64,000 nucleotides of DNA from CAZHNW01 sp942491575 (GTDB lineage: Bacteria; Spirochaetota; UBA4802; UBA5550): contig CALOBT010000025.1 of the NCBI GenBank assembly GCA_942491575.1, positions 2,542,001 through 2,606,000 on the forward strand, given 5' to 3'. Below the pieces are notes generated by a model that saw only the letters and a program-made list of their open reading frames with translations, was not told the origin of the DNA and made no database searches. Shown in pieces: positions 36,706 to 45,484 of the stretch. Numbering within the stretch: the first letter of the stretch is position 1; every line of letters starts with the position of its first letter. Made by a program: the position numbers and the translations under genes.

Positions 36706-38202
36706 ATGAGCAGAACAGACGGCTTCTCTGCAGAAGAACTCTTTACCCAGGAATCGGGCAGAACCTACAATGACTTTATCATTCTACCCGGATATATAGA
36801 TTTTGGACCTGAAGATGTAAACCTTGAATCAAAGCTGACCAGGAACATCACCCTGAAAAGTCCCCTCGTTTCCAGTCCCATGGATACTGTAACGGAACAT
36901 GAAATGGCCATCGGCCTTGCCCTCATGGGAGGTATCGGCATTATCCACTATAATAACACCCCGGAACAACAGGCGGAAGAAATCAGGAAGGTAAAGCGTT
37001 ACGAAAACGGATTTATCACCAATCCCCTGGTTATGGCCCCTGACAACACCATCGCCGATATTGACCGAATTAAAGAAAGATACGGCTTCTCCGGAATACC
37101 TGTAACCGAAAACGGTGAACTCGGTTCAAAAATCATCGGTATTGTAACTAACCGTGACATAGATTTCGAAATCAATCGTCTTAAAAAGCTCTCAGAGGTC
37201 ATGAGCACCGATCTTGTCACCGCATCCCAGGGAGTATCCCTCTCCGAGGCGAATGAAATACTGAGGAAATCAAAAAAAGGAAAACTTCCCATCATAAACA
37301 AAGAGGGACACCTCGTCGCCCTTATGAGCAGAAATGATTTACTGAAAAACAGGGACTACCCCCTCGCCTCAAAGGACACGCAGAAACAGCTTATGGTAGG
37401 AGCGGCAATATCCACAAAGGAAGAAGCAAAGGAACGCCTGGCACTGCTCGCTGAGGCAGGAGTCGACGTTGTTGTCATTGACAGTGCCCAGGGTAATTCT
37501 ATTTACCAGGTTGAAATGATCCAGTATATAAAAAAGGCCTATCCCGATCTTGATATTATCGGCGGCAACGTGGTAACAGAGGAACAGTGTAAAAACCTGA
37601 TTAATGCAGGTGTTGACGGCCTCCGTATAGGAATGGGCCCCGGCTCCATCTGTACCACACAGACCACAATGTCAGTAGGGCGAGCCCAGGGTACCGCGGT
37701 ATACCGTACCGCCCGTTACTCCCGGGAAAAGGGAATACCCGTCATGGCTGACGGGGGTATCGCCACTATCGGACATATCTCCAAGGCCCTCGCCCTTGGA
37801 GCCTCTGTTGTAATGATGGGTTCCATGTTCGCCGGCACACATGAGGCACCCGGTGAATACTTCTACGAAAACGGAGTACGCCTTAAGCGGTATCGAGGGA
37901 TGGCATCAGCTGAAGCAATGGAAGCCGGAGGATCTAAACGCTACTTTGCAGAGGATGCCAAAATCATGGTAGCCCAGGGAGTTTCCGGGGCTGTTGTTGA
38001 CAAAGGAAGTTTAAACGATTACATCCCATACCTGATCCAGGGCCTCAAACACTCATTTCAGGATATGGGAACCAGGGACGTAACTACACTCCATGACCGC
38101 CTCAGTGACGGAACTCTCCGTTTCGAATTCAGATCCCCGTCGGCACAGCTGGAAGGTCATGTACATGACATGTATTCATATAAAGAACCAAAATATATGT
38201 AG
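36706..38202 (+). CDS. guaB: IMP dehydrogenase
   Basis: About 498 residues. It oxidises IMP to XMP, the first committed step of GMP synthesis. The ATG at 36706 is used because GGAG precedes it; the ATG at 36694 contains that site. The TIM barrel N-terminus (TYNDFIILPGYID) is interrupted by two CBS domains (about 95-215), then the catalytic loop GPGSICTTQTTMSVG with the active-site Cys, and the flap RYRGMASAEAM. It is cytoplasmic and monocistronic. Confidence 0.95.
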   Translation: MSRTDGFSAEELFTQESGRTYNDFIILPGYIDFGPEDVNLESKLTRNITLKSPLVSSPMDTVTEHEMAIGLALMGGIGIIHYNNTPEQQAEEIRKVKRYENGFITNPLVMAPDNTIADIDRIKERYGFSGIPVTENGELGSKIIGIVTNRDIDFEINRLKKLSEVMSTDLVTASQGVSLSEANEILRKSKKGKLPIINKEGHLVALMSRNDLLKNRDYPLASKDTQKQLMVGAAISTKEEAKERLALLAEAGVDVVVIDSAQGNSIYQVEMIQYIKKAYPDLDIIGGNVVTEEQCKNLINAGVDGLRIGMGPGSICTTQTTMSVGRAQGTAVYRTARYSREKGIPVMADGGIATIGHISKALALGASVVMMGSMFAGTHEAPGEYFYENGVRLKRYRGMASAEAMEAGGSKRYFAEDAKIMVAQGVSGAVVDKGSLNDYIPYLIQGLKHSFQDMGTRDVTTLHDRLSDGTLRFEFRSPSAQLEGHVHDMYSYKEPKYM

Positions 38203-38274
38203 AATAATTCTGGAAGTCTATTCAAATTAATGGTATATTTTGAGAGAGAAAATAATTTAAGGGAGGAAAAAGCC

Positions 38275-38853
38275 ATGACACTGAGAGACCTGATTTTAAA
38301 AAACAGAAGCTACCGGCGATTTCATCAGGACCATGCCATTGACCGGATCACCCTTGAGGAACTGGTTGAACTGGCGAGGCTGACCCCGTCAGCTGCCAAC
38401 AAGCAGCCCCTTAGATACATCCTCTCGTATGACCCGATAAAAAATCGTGCCATTTTCCCCAACCTCGGGTGGGCTTCCTACCTGAAGGAATGGCCAGGTC
38501 CTGAAGAGGGGGAACGCCCTTCCGCATACATCATAATCTGTACGGATACATCAATTGATGAAAAGGTCATCTGGGGCGACCAGAGCATCGCAGCCCTGGC
38601 AATCCTCCTTGGTGCAGCTGAGCGTGGTCTGGGGGGCTGCATGATTGGAAATATCAAAAAAGAAAATCTTTCCAGCGCCCTTGAAATCCCTGAACGCTAC
38701 ATCCCCCTCCTTGTGGTGGCACTGGGTGAACCTAGGGAAGAAATTATTATTGAGGAAGTCGGAGAGGAAGGAAACATCCGGTATTTTCGCGACGAGAAGG
38801 GGAACCACCATGTACCGAAACGTTCCCTCGATGATGTCATCCTGGATATCTGA
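38275..38853 (+). CDS. Nitroreductase-family protein
   Basis: About 192 residues from the ATG at 38275 (GGGAGG before it). The flavin-binding Arg/Ser pattern is visible: RSYRRFHQDHAI near residue 11, ARLTPSAANKQPLRYI near 33, and GLGGCMIGNIKKENL near 118. It is an FMN-dependent oxidoreductase; the substrate is unknown. The upstream ATG at 38230 has no ribosome site. A hairpin terminator follows at once. Confidence 0.85.
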   Translation: MTLRDLILKNRSYRRFHQDHAIDRITLEELVELARLTPSAANKQPLRYILSYDPIKNRAIFPNLGWASYLKEWPGPEEGERPSAYIIICTDTSIDEKVIWGDQSIAALAILLGAAERGLGGCMIGNIKKENLSSALEIPERYIPLLVVALGEPREEIIIEEVGEEGNIRYFRDEKGNHHVPKRSLDDVILDI

Positions 38854-38854
38854 A

Positions 38855-38926
38855 AGGAACAAGTATCAAGTGAAAAAAGACAAGATAGATCTTTGCCCTT
38901 GTACCTTTCTCCTTGTTCCTGTTTTT
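38855..38926 (+). terminator. Long stem-loop with T-run after nitroreductase
   Basis: AGGAACAAG at 38855-38863 pairs with CTTGTTCCT at 38912-38920, followed by GTTTTT. The inner part repeats the AACAAG/CTTGT theme on both sides, so it could also be a copy of a dispersed palindromic repeat. Confidence 0.55.
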
Positions 38927-38966
38927 AATTAAAAATAAGACAATAAGTATTCCACAAATTTTTTCC

Positions 38967-39428
38967 ATGAACCAAAACAATGATATTCATTACATGACCC
39001 TTGCCCTCGAAGAGGCGCACCTGGCAGCATCCGAAGACGAAGTTCCCGTCGGAGCCGTCATTGTTCATGATAATAAAATCATTGCACGCAGCCGTAACCG
39101 CAACCGAAGGGAAAACAATCCCGTACTCCATGCAGAGATAATTGCAATTCAGGAGGCGGCTGAATTTTTCAACAATGAACGCCTCAGCGACTGCACCCTC
39201 TATGTTACCAAGGAACCCTGCGCCATGTGTGCCGGGGCAATAGTACACGCCCGCATAACCCGTGTGGTAATCGGAACACGTGACCAGCGCTACGGAGCCT
39301 GTGGAACTGTACTGGAAGTATGCGGCAGTACCGCATTAAACCATGCACCGGAAATTGAATTCGGCATCCTCGAAGAGGAAAACATAAAACTACTGAAAGA
39401 TTTTTTTAAAAACAAACGAAAAAAATAA
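38967..39428 (+). CDS. tadA: tRNA adenosine(34) deaminase
   Basis: About 153 residues from the ATG at 38967; an earlier in-frame ATG lies in the preceding stem-loop. The deaminase zinc motifs are intact: HAEIIAIQEAA (catalytic HAE) and PCAMCAGAIVHAR (PCxxC). It converts A34 of tRNA-Arg to inosine. It is cytoplasmic. There is no ffs or dnaX gene next to it, as seen in some genomes. Confidence 0.9.
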   Translation: MNQNNDIHYMTLALEEAHLAASEDEVPVGAVIVHDNKIIARSRNRNRRENNPVLHAEIIAIQEAAEFFNNERLSDCTLYVTKEPCAMCAGAIVHARITRVVIGTRDQRYGACGTVLEVCGSTALNHAPEIEFGILEEENIKLLKDFFKNKRKK

Positions 39429-39506
39429 TCCCAAAACACCTGCCTGACAATGACCAGCCCCGCATAAACCCGGCAAGGGAATAATGCCAAAAAAATATAC
39501 CCCCTC

Positions 39507-39535
39507 TTGACGATGCTCCATTTTTGGTGTAAAAT
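39507..39535 (+). promoter_or_regulatory. Sigma-70 promoter of chemoreceptor gene
   Basis: TTGACG at 39507-39512, a 17-base spacer, and TAAAAT at 39530-39535. This gives about a 105-base leader before the chemoreceptor start at 39646. Confidence 0.7.
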
Positions 39536-39645
39536 ACTCCCCAGCAAAGTATACCAGGTGTTGAATATTCCAGCAGGCGGATACAAACATAGCGCCTGAA
39601 AATTCATCCAAATGCAGCTGGCAAATACATACCCGGAGGAGAACC

Positions 39646-41949
39646 ATGGCTAAAGAAAAGAAGGGACTGACGGCACGACTCAATAATATCAGTATCGGCG
39701 GCAAACTCGTTGGCCTCTTTGTTATTCTCTCCGCCGCAATCATTGTCTCCATGGCAACTGTCTCATTTTTGTCCGGGTCTTCGGCAATAAATAAAGAGGC
39801 GGTAAACAAACTCTCTGCTGTTGCAGAACTGAAGACGCAGACAATTCAAACATTCTTCGAGGACCGCTTTGCAGAGATTCATGTCATGACCGGTGTGAAC
39901 ATAATAAAGCAGAGTGCTGACCGGTTGTATAATGAAATTCGCAATTCTGAAATAAACGCAAATATCTCTCTAACGGAAAAAAGAAACTATTTTGAAAAAA
40001 ACTCTGCTAATTACCGGGCCATTCACCAATACCTGATAAAATACCAGAAGACCTATGATCACCTCGCTGAAATGAAAGTCGTTGCCATTAAGGATATGAA
40101 AAACATTCGTGGCGAAATTGTCTTTAAAGAAGGCGATCAGATAATCTCAACGGGTGATTTCAAAGGAAATACAAAAAATCGCTCAATGTACAAATCCTGT
40201 ATGGAACTGATGAATGATAGAAAGGGTGGCGTAGAATCCGAAAAATACAACTGTCCCTTTCTCTATACCTCATCCATTGAGTACTGTTCTGAGTTAAAAA
40301 AGGGTTCCATCCATATGTCCCACGGGCTCGGAAAAGCCGGACTGTCCATGAATGATCTCCGAAAAAATATGCCAGTTAACGAGCGTTTTTCTTTTATGCT
40401 TATTTTCGACATTGATGTTAACGAGATAAACAGGATCTGTCATGACGCTACCGGTCTCGGTAAATCAGGGGAAACATTTCTTGTCGATAAGTATGGAGAA
40501 GAAGACGGAGCGGATAAGGTGGGCAAGATATTCATGCTCACCGACTCCCGATTTGAAAAAAGTACTGCCCTCAAGCGTGAACTTACCAGCGTAAAGGAAC
40601 TAAGGGAACATTTCAAAAGAGGTGAAACCAGAAGAGGAAAGGAATACTGTGTAAATAATATATATCTCGATCATCATGGTAAACCCGTCCTGGGGCACAA
40701 CCACATACTGGATGTTGGCCCTCATCATATTGGCGTCATTACTGAAATTGATGAAGGTGAAGTATTCGCATCCGTTGACACCCTGCTGCTGATTATGATT
40801 GGCCTGGGACTCATTATCCTCGTCATTGCCGTCATTGCAGGGATTTTCTTCAGCAGAAGCATTTCAAAGCCGATGGTCTATGCAGTCGATTTTGCCTCTA
40901 CAATCGCAACAGGCGACCTGACCCCTGAAATGGAAGACCAGTACCTGGCCCGTGGTGATGAAATCGGACATCTCGCCCAGGCGCTGAAGGCCATGGTGGA
41001 TGACCTTCGCAGCATTATTTCCAATGTCATACAGTCTGCCAAAAACCTGAACCAGGCGGTACAGGAGATAGCAAGCGGAAATGAAACCCTTTCCCAGCGC
41101 ACATCCGAGCAGGCATCGGCCCTTGAAGAAATCGCCTCAACAATTGAAGAGTCAACTGCATCAATCAAACAGAACGCTGAAAACTCCAACAATGCCAGCA
41201 GCCTTTCCAGGGACTCTCTAACCAGGGCTGAAGACGGAGGTAAAATTGTTGATAATTCCGTTAATGCCATTGTTGAGATTAACACCTCCAGTAAAAAAAT
41301 CGGAGAAATTATTTCCGTCATAAACGAGATCGCCTTTCAGACCAATCTCCTTGCCCTGAATGCCTCCGTTGAAGCGGCTCGTGCCGGAGAACAGGGACGT
41401 GGTTTCGCTGTTGTAGCCGGAGAGGTCCGCAACCTTGCCCAGCGTGCCGGAAACGCCGCAAAAGAGATTGAAGACCTTATCAAGGATTCAATGGAAAAGG
41501 TTGAACTCGGAACAGATCTTTCAAAGAAAAGTGGCGAAGCCCTGAGAGAAATAATTGAAAGGATCCACACTGTAAACACTACCATTACGGAAATTGCCGC
41601 AGCGAGTGATGAACAGAAGTCGGGCATCGAACAGATAAATACCGCCGTTGTCGAGATGGACTCCATGACCCAGCAAAATGCATCCCTGGTGGAAGAGACC
41701 GCCTCGGCAAGTGAGGAAATGGCCAACCAGGCCCAGGAACTCCTTGCAATTGTGGATCGCTTTAAGCTCGGTGAGAATGCCCACCTCGGCGTTGACGTTA
41801 CCGCTCATAAAGTGATAATTCATGCTGAAGAAGAAAAAAAGACTCCCGAAAATCCTATAAGGGAAAAAAAAGAATCAGTCATAGCCAGTGAAGCCCGAAA
41901 TACGGATTTAAAAAATCTCATGAATGAAGAAGGCTTCGAGGAATTTTAA
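39646..41949 (+). CDS. Methyl-accepting chemotaxis protein
   Basis: 767 residues. The first membrane helix lies near 21-42, and the second near 379-401; between them is a 330-residue periplasmic sensor domain with several Cys (MYKSCMELM, KYNCPFLY, EYCSELK, NRICHDAT). HAMP follows, then the signalling domain with tip EIAFQTNLLALNASVEAARA near 559. The C-terminus ends FEEF after a charged linker, fitting the CheR/CheB tether pattern (aromatic-x2-aromatic). GGAGGAG precedes the ATG. It is co-transcribed with CheW 19 bases downstream. The ligand is unknown. Confidence 0.9.
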   Translation: MAKEKKGLTARLNNISIGGKLVGLFVILSAAIIVSMATVSFLSGSSAINKEAVNKLSAVAELKTQTIQTFFEDRFAEIHVMTGVNIIKQSADRLYNEIRNSEINANISLTEKRNYFEKNSANYRAIHQYLIKYQKTYDHLAEMKVVAIKDMKNIRGEIVFKEGDQIISTGDFKGNTKNRSMYKSCMELMNDRKGGVESEKYNCPFLYTSSIEYCSELKKGSIHMSHGLGKAGLSMNDLRKNMPVNERFSFMLIFDIDVNEINRICHDATGLGKSGETFLVDKYGEEDGADKVGKIFMLTDSRFEKSTALKRELTSVKELREHFKRGETRRGKEYCVNNIYLDHHGKPVLGHNHILDVGPHHIGVITEIDEGEVFASVDTLLLIMIGLGLIILVIAVIAGIFFSRSISKPMVYAVDFASTIATGDLTPEMEDQYLARGDEIGHLAQALKAMVDDLRSIISNVIQSAKNLNQAVQEIASGNETLSQRTSEQASALEEIASTIEESTASIKQNAENSNNASSLSRDSLTRAEDGGKIVDNSVNAIVEINTSSKKIGEIISVINEIAFQTNLLALNASVEAARAGEQGRGFAVVAGEVRNLAQRAGNAAKEIEDLIKDSMEKVELGTDLSKKSGEALREIIERIHTVNTTITEIAAASDEQKSGIEQINTAVVEMDSMTQQNASLVEETASASEEMANQAQELLAIVDRFKLGENAHLGVDVTAHKVIIHAEEEKKTPENPIREKKESVIASEARNTDLKNLMNEEGFEEF

Positions 41950-41967
41950 TTCCGGGGAGAAAATCGA

Positions 41968-42474
41968 ATGACGAACAGGCAGGCGGTAAGAGAAAATACC
42001 AGGGGACAAAATGACATTGAAATTGTCGAAGAGAATTTCCAGGAGTTCGTTACCTTTATAATCGGAAAAGAAATCTTCGGTGTAGACGTACTGAAGGTTC
42101 ATGAAATAATAGGAATGACTGATATTACACCGGTTCCCAATTCCATTCTTCACATGAAAGGTGTCATTAACATGCGGGGAAGCGTAGTCCCCGTCGTAGA
42201 CCTTAGAAATAAATTCAACATGGAGGAGATCGAATATACCCAGATCACCGTTATCATCATCGTTGAGGTAAAGGGACAATTTGTCGGAATGATAGTAGAT
42301 ACTGTTTCCGACGTCGTTGATCTGCCTGAATCAAAGATACATGACAGTAAGAATTTCAATACGCAGATAGAATCAGAGTTTATTCAGGGTATCGGTCAGG
42401 ATGATGAAGATCTGATAATCATTCTCAATGTTGAAAAAATTCTCGATATTGATAAATTAGAAAGAAGGGAATAA
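41968..42474 (+). CDS. cheW: Chemotaxis coupling protein CheW
   Basis: 168 residues, a little longer than usual because of a charged N-terminal tail. CheW core: FVTFIIGKEIFGVDVLKVHEI, then MKGVINMRGSVVPVVDLR and VGMIVDTVSDVVDLPES. It links the chemoreceptor to CheA. No other chemotaxis gene is in the window, so it may serve this receptor or a scattered system. GGGGAG precedes the ATG. Confidence 0.92.
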   Translation: MTNRQAVRENTRGQNDIEIVEENFQEFVTFIIGKEIFGVDVLKVHEIIGMTDITPVPNSILHMKGVINMRGSVVPVVDLRNKFNMEEIEYTQITVIIIVEVKGQFVGMIVDTVSDVVDLPESKIHDSKNFNTQIESEFIQGIGQDDEDLIIILNVEKILDIDKLERRE

Positions 42475-42485
42475 TTTCGAGGGTG

Positions 42486-42704
42486 CTAACCTGACTTTTT
42501 CAGCATGCCCATGAAACTTTTCTTTTTTACTTCTTTTGGACAGGAAACAACACTGCTTCCACTGAGGACGCGGTGCTCGATTTCATGGGTGCAGCGGCAC
42601 AGAACCGAGTCAGAAACCTGGTCTATGTGATATTCACATTTTATACATTCTTCAATTTTCATATACAATACAATTTCCATCGTGAAATTTGCACTGCCTT
42701 CCAT
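42486..42704 (-). CDS. Small Cys-rich protein
   Basis: 72 residues if started at the ATG at 42704, or 64 or 58 from internal ATGs. The core has IEECIKCEYHI, then VLCRCTHEIEH and VVSCPKE, giving five Cys plus two His in a metal-site-like pattern. No function is recognised. The ATG at 42704 abuts the stop codon of a possible 42-residue frame upstream (see 42705-42833), which would allow coupling. Confidence 0.6.
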   Translation of the reverse strand: MEGSANFTMEIVLYMKIEECIKCEYHIDQVSDSVLCRCTHEIEHRVLSGSSVVSCPKEVKKKSFMGMLKKSG

Positions 42705-42833
42705 TTAATTATGTCTTATACATGCGTAAACAAAAAAACCATATTTATTGGAAAAAATATTATTCTTCTGTAACTTCAGTCTGTTTTGGTTACTAATTAA
42801 CATGTAACCTATTGAACAAGAGTTTTTTTTCAT
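42705..42833 (-). other. Possible 42-residue leader frame with strong ribosome site
   Basis: GGAGGAG lies three bases before ATG 42833, and a stop at 42705-42707 touches the next ATG. The encoded peptide (MKKNSCSIGYML and onward) is basic and AT-derived and looks unlike a folded protein. It could be a translated leader or a chance frame. Confidence 0.3.
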
Positions 42834-42848
42834 GAGCTCCTCCACGAA

Positions 42849-42873
42849 GAAGCCGCAGTTCTGCTGCGGTTTC
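42849..42873. other. Orphan hairpin in a long gap
   Basis: GAAGCCGCAG pairs with CTGCGGTTTC (with a G-T mismatch pairing) around a five-base loop, followed on the plus strand by TTTAATT. It sits 16 bases before the 42-residue frame start on the minus strand. The rest of 42874-43160 is AT-rich with no gene. Confidence 0.45.
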
Positions 42874-43160
42874 TTTAATTAATCTGTTTAATCCCTTTTT
42901 TATGTACTTTCGAATCATACAAAAATTTTTAAATTGCAGATAAATGACGAAAAAGAGAAATCAGATTAGGCGGTATAAAGCAACAAGATACGTATATTCA
43001 TTTGCCGCCTGCTCATAACTAATCCCCGATAAAAATAAATATATTGCCTGCCTGAGGATTGACAGGCTTGCTGCATTATGTTAAAATTTTAAAATCAAAA
43101 TTTGGAGATCATCACAAACCGCAAACTTTTCTATTTTATAACTGCAAATGGAGTAATTCA

Positions 43161-44306
43161 GTGACAAATCCAAAATCACTCTTCGAATTATTATTACTCT
43201 TTTTTATTCTCCACCTCTCTGGACTACATATTTCTTTTAATTCAAACTATATTTTAAATCTCCACCGGGTTGACCTCTTTGCAGCGGAAGCAGATAAAAC
43301 TGAAAGCATCGCTGCTTCTCTAAAAAATGGGATTAAAGAAACTACCGGCCTCGAAGTCAGTGGTTTTTTTGATGTCTATGCATCAAACTACAATAACAAT
43401 CCAAACATTTTTGAAATCGGAAATTTCGAACTGGACCTTGAACATTCCTTTGCACAGTATTTTCAGGTTGCATCAGCCCTGGTCTTCAATACGGATGGAG
43501 CCGAATTAGCAGTTGCATTTATCGACTTCCACCTGCGAGGCGGTTCAATCGCTCCCCGCGGCCGGCTTTTCAAAGAGCAGGGAGTCCATTTGCAGGTAGG
43601 CAAATTTGATCTCCCCTTTGGAAATGACTGGCAGTACTTCGCGTCCCCGGACCGCCTTCAGGTATCAGCACCCCTTACTACGGAGTATGTCAATTCCGAA
43701 GGATACAATGATACGGGACTGCGCATCCTGGGACAGTTTGTATCCCTCAATTTTACTACTTATATTATAAAAGGTATTGAAGAGGGAGTATCATTTGGCG
43801 GTCGAATAGGTCTTACCCCCCTGAATAATCCATTTATGCTTAAAGAACAGGAGATACCGTTACTTGAACTCGGCTTCTCGTATATTTATGATGGAAGCAA
43901 AAGTTTGAAACGGGAGCAGACTTCCCTGGCCATTGACATGGGAAGTAAAATCGAGCCCATTGCCCTGCAATGGGAATATTCAATGCGGGATACCGAATCT
44001 GAAATCCTTACAATCGACGGCACCCACGTCTCCATCTCCTATGATGCGATATTGATTTATGAAATTCCTCTTATTCCCTTTATACGATACGATGTCCTCA
44101 GGCATCGCAGCAATGAAATGCATAATATGTTTACAACATCAGGCTCAATTTCTGACCGTCTATCCGGGGGATTCAATATCAATATACTTGATATAACCAC
44201 CTTTAAACTGGAATACCAGCAATATATAAGGAGCAGTTCTGAATTAAAAGCAGAAACCTCTTACAGCGAATGGTCTATATATGGTCAACTTGTCATAAGC
44301 TTTTAA
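43161..44306 (+). CDS. Outer-membrane beta-barrel protein, porin-like
   Basis: About 381 residues, starting at a GTG with TGGAG seven bases before. A hydrophobic signal (FELLLLFFILHLSGL) is followed by alternating strands typical of a barrel: VSGFFDVYASNYNN, FELDLEHSFAQYFQVASAL, GVHLQVGKFDLPFGNDWQ. The last residue is Phe (LVISF), as expected for outer-membrane assembly. The FDLPFGNDW wording resembles phosphate-selective or DcaP-like porins. It heads a three-gene operon with a tetraheme cytochrome and a HAMP-like protein, so it could be a conduit or partner for them; that is inference. Confidence 0.75.
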   Translation: MTNPKSLFELLLLFFILHLSGLHISFNSNYILNLHRVDLFAAEADKTESIAASLKNGIKETTGLEVSGFFDVYASNYNNNPNIFEIGNFELDLEHSFAQYFQVASALVFNTDGAELAVAFIDFHLRGGSIAPRGRLFKEQGVHLQVGKFDLPFGNDWQYFASPDRLQVSAPLTTEYVNSEGYNDTGLRILGQFVSLNFTTYIIKGIEEGVSFGGRIGLTPLNNPFMLKEQEIPLLELGFSYIYDGSKSLKREQTSLAIDMGSKIEPIALQWEYSMRDTESEILTIDGTHVSISYDAILIYEIPLIPFIRYDVLRHRSNEMHNMFTTSGSISDRLSGGFNINILDITTFKLEYQQYIRSSSELKAETSYSEWSIYGQLVISF

Positions 44307-44328
44307 TGATATCAATGGAGAAAATAAT

Positions 44329-44784
44329 GTGAGAAATATTAATATTCCTTTAAAAATTTTCCTGCTGTTGATTGCACTTCAAATATTCGCAACAAAGCCT
44401 GACAGGGCTACTGTCGATATCATGCCCTTCGTGGAAAACTACCAATACTGCATTAAATGTCACAAAAATACCGAATACAAAAAACTCGCAGATTTGACAA
44501 AATCCTGCAACAATCACTGCTACACCTGTCATAAAAATATCAAGCGTCATCATCCCGTTGATTCAGTTATCACCAAAATACTCCCTGATAAATTACAGCG
44601 TCTGGACAGCAAAAAAAAACTGGTGTGCATAACCTGCCATGACCTGAATATCAAACGCATGGCGGAAAAATCATATCGTTCTGAAAGTCTTTTTGAATCA
44701 CTAACAGGCAGAAAATCTGAATATAAAACCTATTACCTTGTAATTCGCAACAATAATGGTCAGCTCTGTAAAACATGTCATTGA
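44329..44784 (+). CDS. Periplasmic tetraheme cytochrome c (small)
   Basis: 151 residues from a GTG with TGGAG eight bases before. A signal peptide (IFLLLIALQIFAT) is followed by four CxxCH motifs: CIKCH, CYTCH, CITCH and CKTCH at the very C-terminus. Several extra His (HHPVDS) provide distal ligands. It is Lys-rich and distinct from the cytochrome at 26492-27094. Its stop lies ten bases before the start of the next gene. It is probably an electron carrier between inner membrane and outer-membrane partner. Confidence 0.88.
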   Translation: MRNINIPLKIFLLLIALQIFATKPDRATVDIMPFVENYQYCIKCHKNTEYKKLADLTKSCNNHCYTCHKNIKRHHPVDSVITKILPDKLQRLDSKKKLVCITCHDLNIKRMAEKSYRSESLFESLTGRKSEYKTYYLVIRNNNGQLCKTCH

Positions 44785-44794
44785 GGAGAACAAC

Positions 44795-45340
44795 ATGACA
44801 ACAAATAAAAGAAATTCTCTTTTAATCAACAGGTCCTTTCAGCTCAGGCTGATAATCAAATTTGTCATTCTGAATATAATCATAATGACACTTTTCGGAA
44901 TCCTGATGTATCTATTTCTTAACAGCGAAGTAGAGTCTAATTTCAGGTCTGCCCATGTGACCTATCAAAACCTGAATGACATGCTTTTCCCTATAATATT
45001 AACTCTTTCCATAGTTAATATACTTTTTTCCTCCCTGATAATAGCTGTTTTCATCCTGGTGGCCTCTCACAGAATAGCGGGACCTCAATACAGGTTCCTT
45101 GAAACCCTGGAAAACATCCAGGAAAGAAATCTTACCACATCTACAACAATTCGCGGCAAAGACCAGTTTCAGCAATCCTCGGAAGCCCTGATCAGGGCGG
45201 AATCGACCATAAGGAAAGACCTTCTGGATATGAAAGTAGTAATAGAAAAAATGAAAAAAGTCCCCCCGGGGACCAATCCGGAAGGATTCAGTGAACTGCT
45301 GAAAAACCTCGGCAATACAATAGAGAAGTATACTCTGTGA
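44795..45340 (+). CDS. Inner-membrane HAMP-like signalling protein
   Basis: About 181 residues from the ATG at 44795 (GAGGAG nine bases before). Two membrane helices (LIIKFVILNIIIMTLFGIL and LSIVNILFSSLIIAVFILV) flank a short periplasmic loop, then HAMP-type ASHRIAGPQYRFLETLENI and a coiled coil ending at KYTL. Proteins of this shape are found beside multiheme cytochromes in delta-proteobacteria, where they are thought to sense or transmit a redox state. No output domain follows the coil. It is in an operon with the barrel and cytochrome genes. Confidence 0.75.
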   Translation: MTTNKRNSLLINRSFQLRLIIKFVILNIIIMTLFGILMYLFLNSEVESNFRSAHVTYQNLNDMLFPIILTLSIVNILFSSLIIAVFILVASHRIAGPQYRFLETLENIQERNLTTSTTIRGKDQFQQSSEALIRAESTIRKDLLDMKVVIEKMKKVPPGTNPEGFSELLKNLGNTIEKYTL

Positions 45341-45484
45341 AAAAATAATCATATCCGGCCGCCTGTTTTAAGAGAAATTGCCATCAGACAATCCTTCTTA
45401 ATAATTAAAAGAAGCTTGAAAAAAATACCCCTGTACATTTTCTGTCTTGTTAATAAAATATCCAACTGATACCCTTGGACAATA

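Noticed and set aside
43059..43160. Upstream extension of the barrel gene
   Set aside because: The extra N-terminus has no ribosome site and would bury the signal peptide; GTG 43161 has TGGAG in place.
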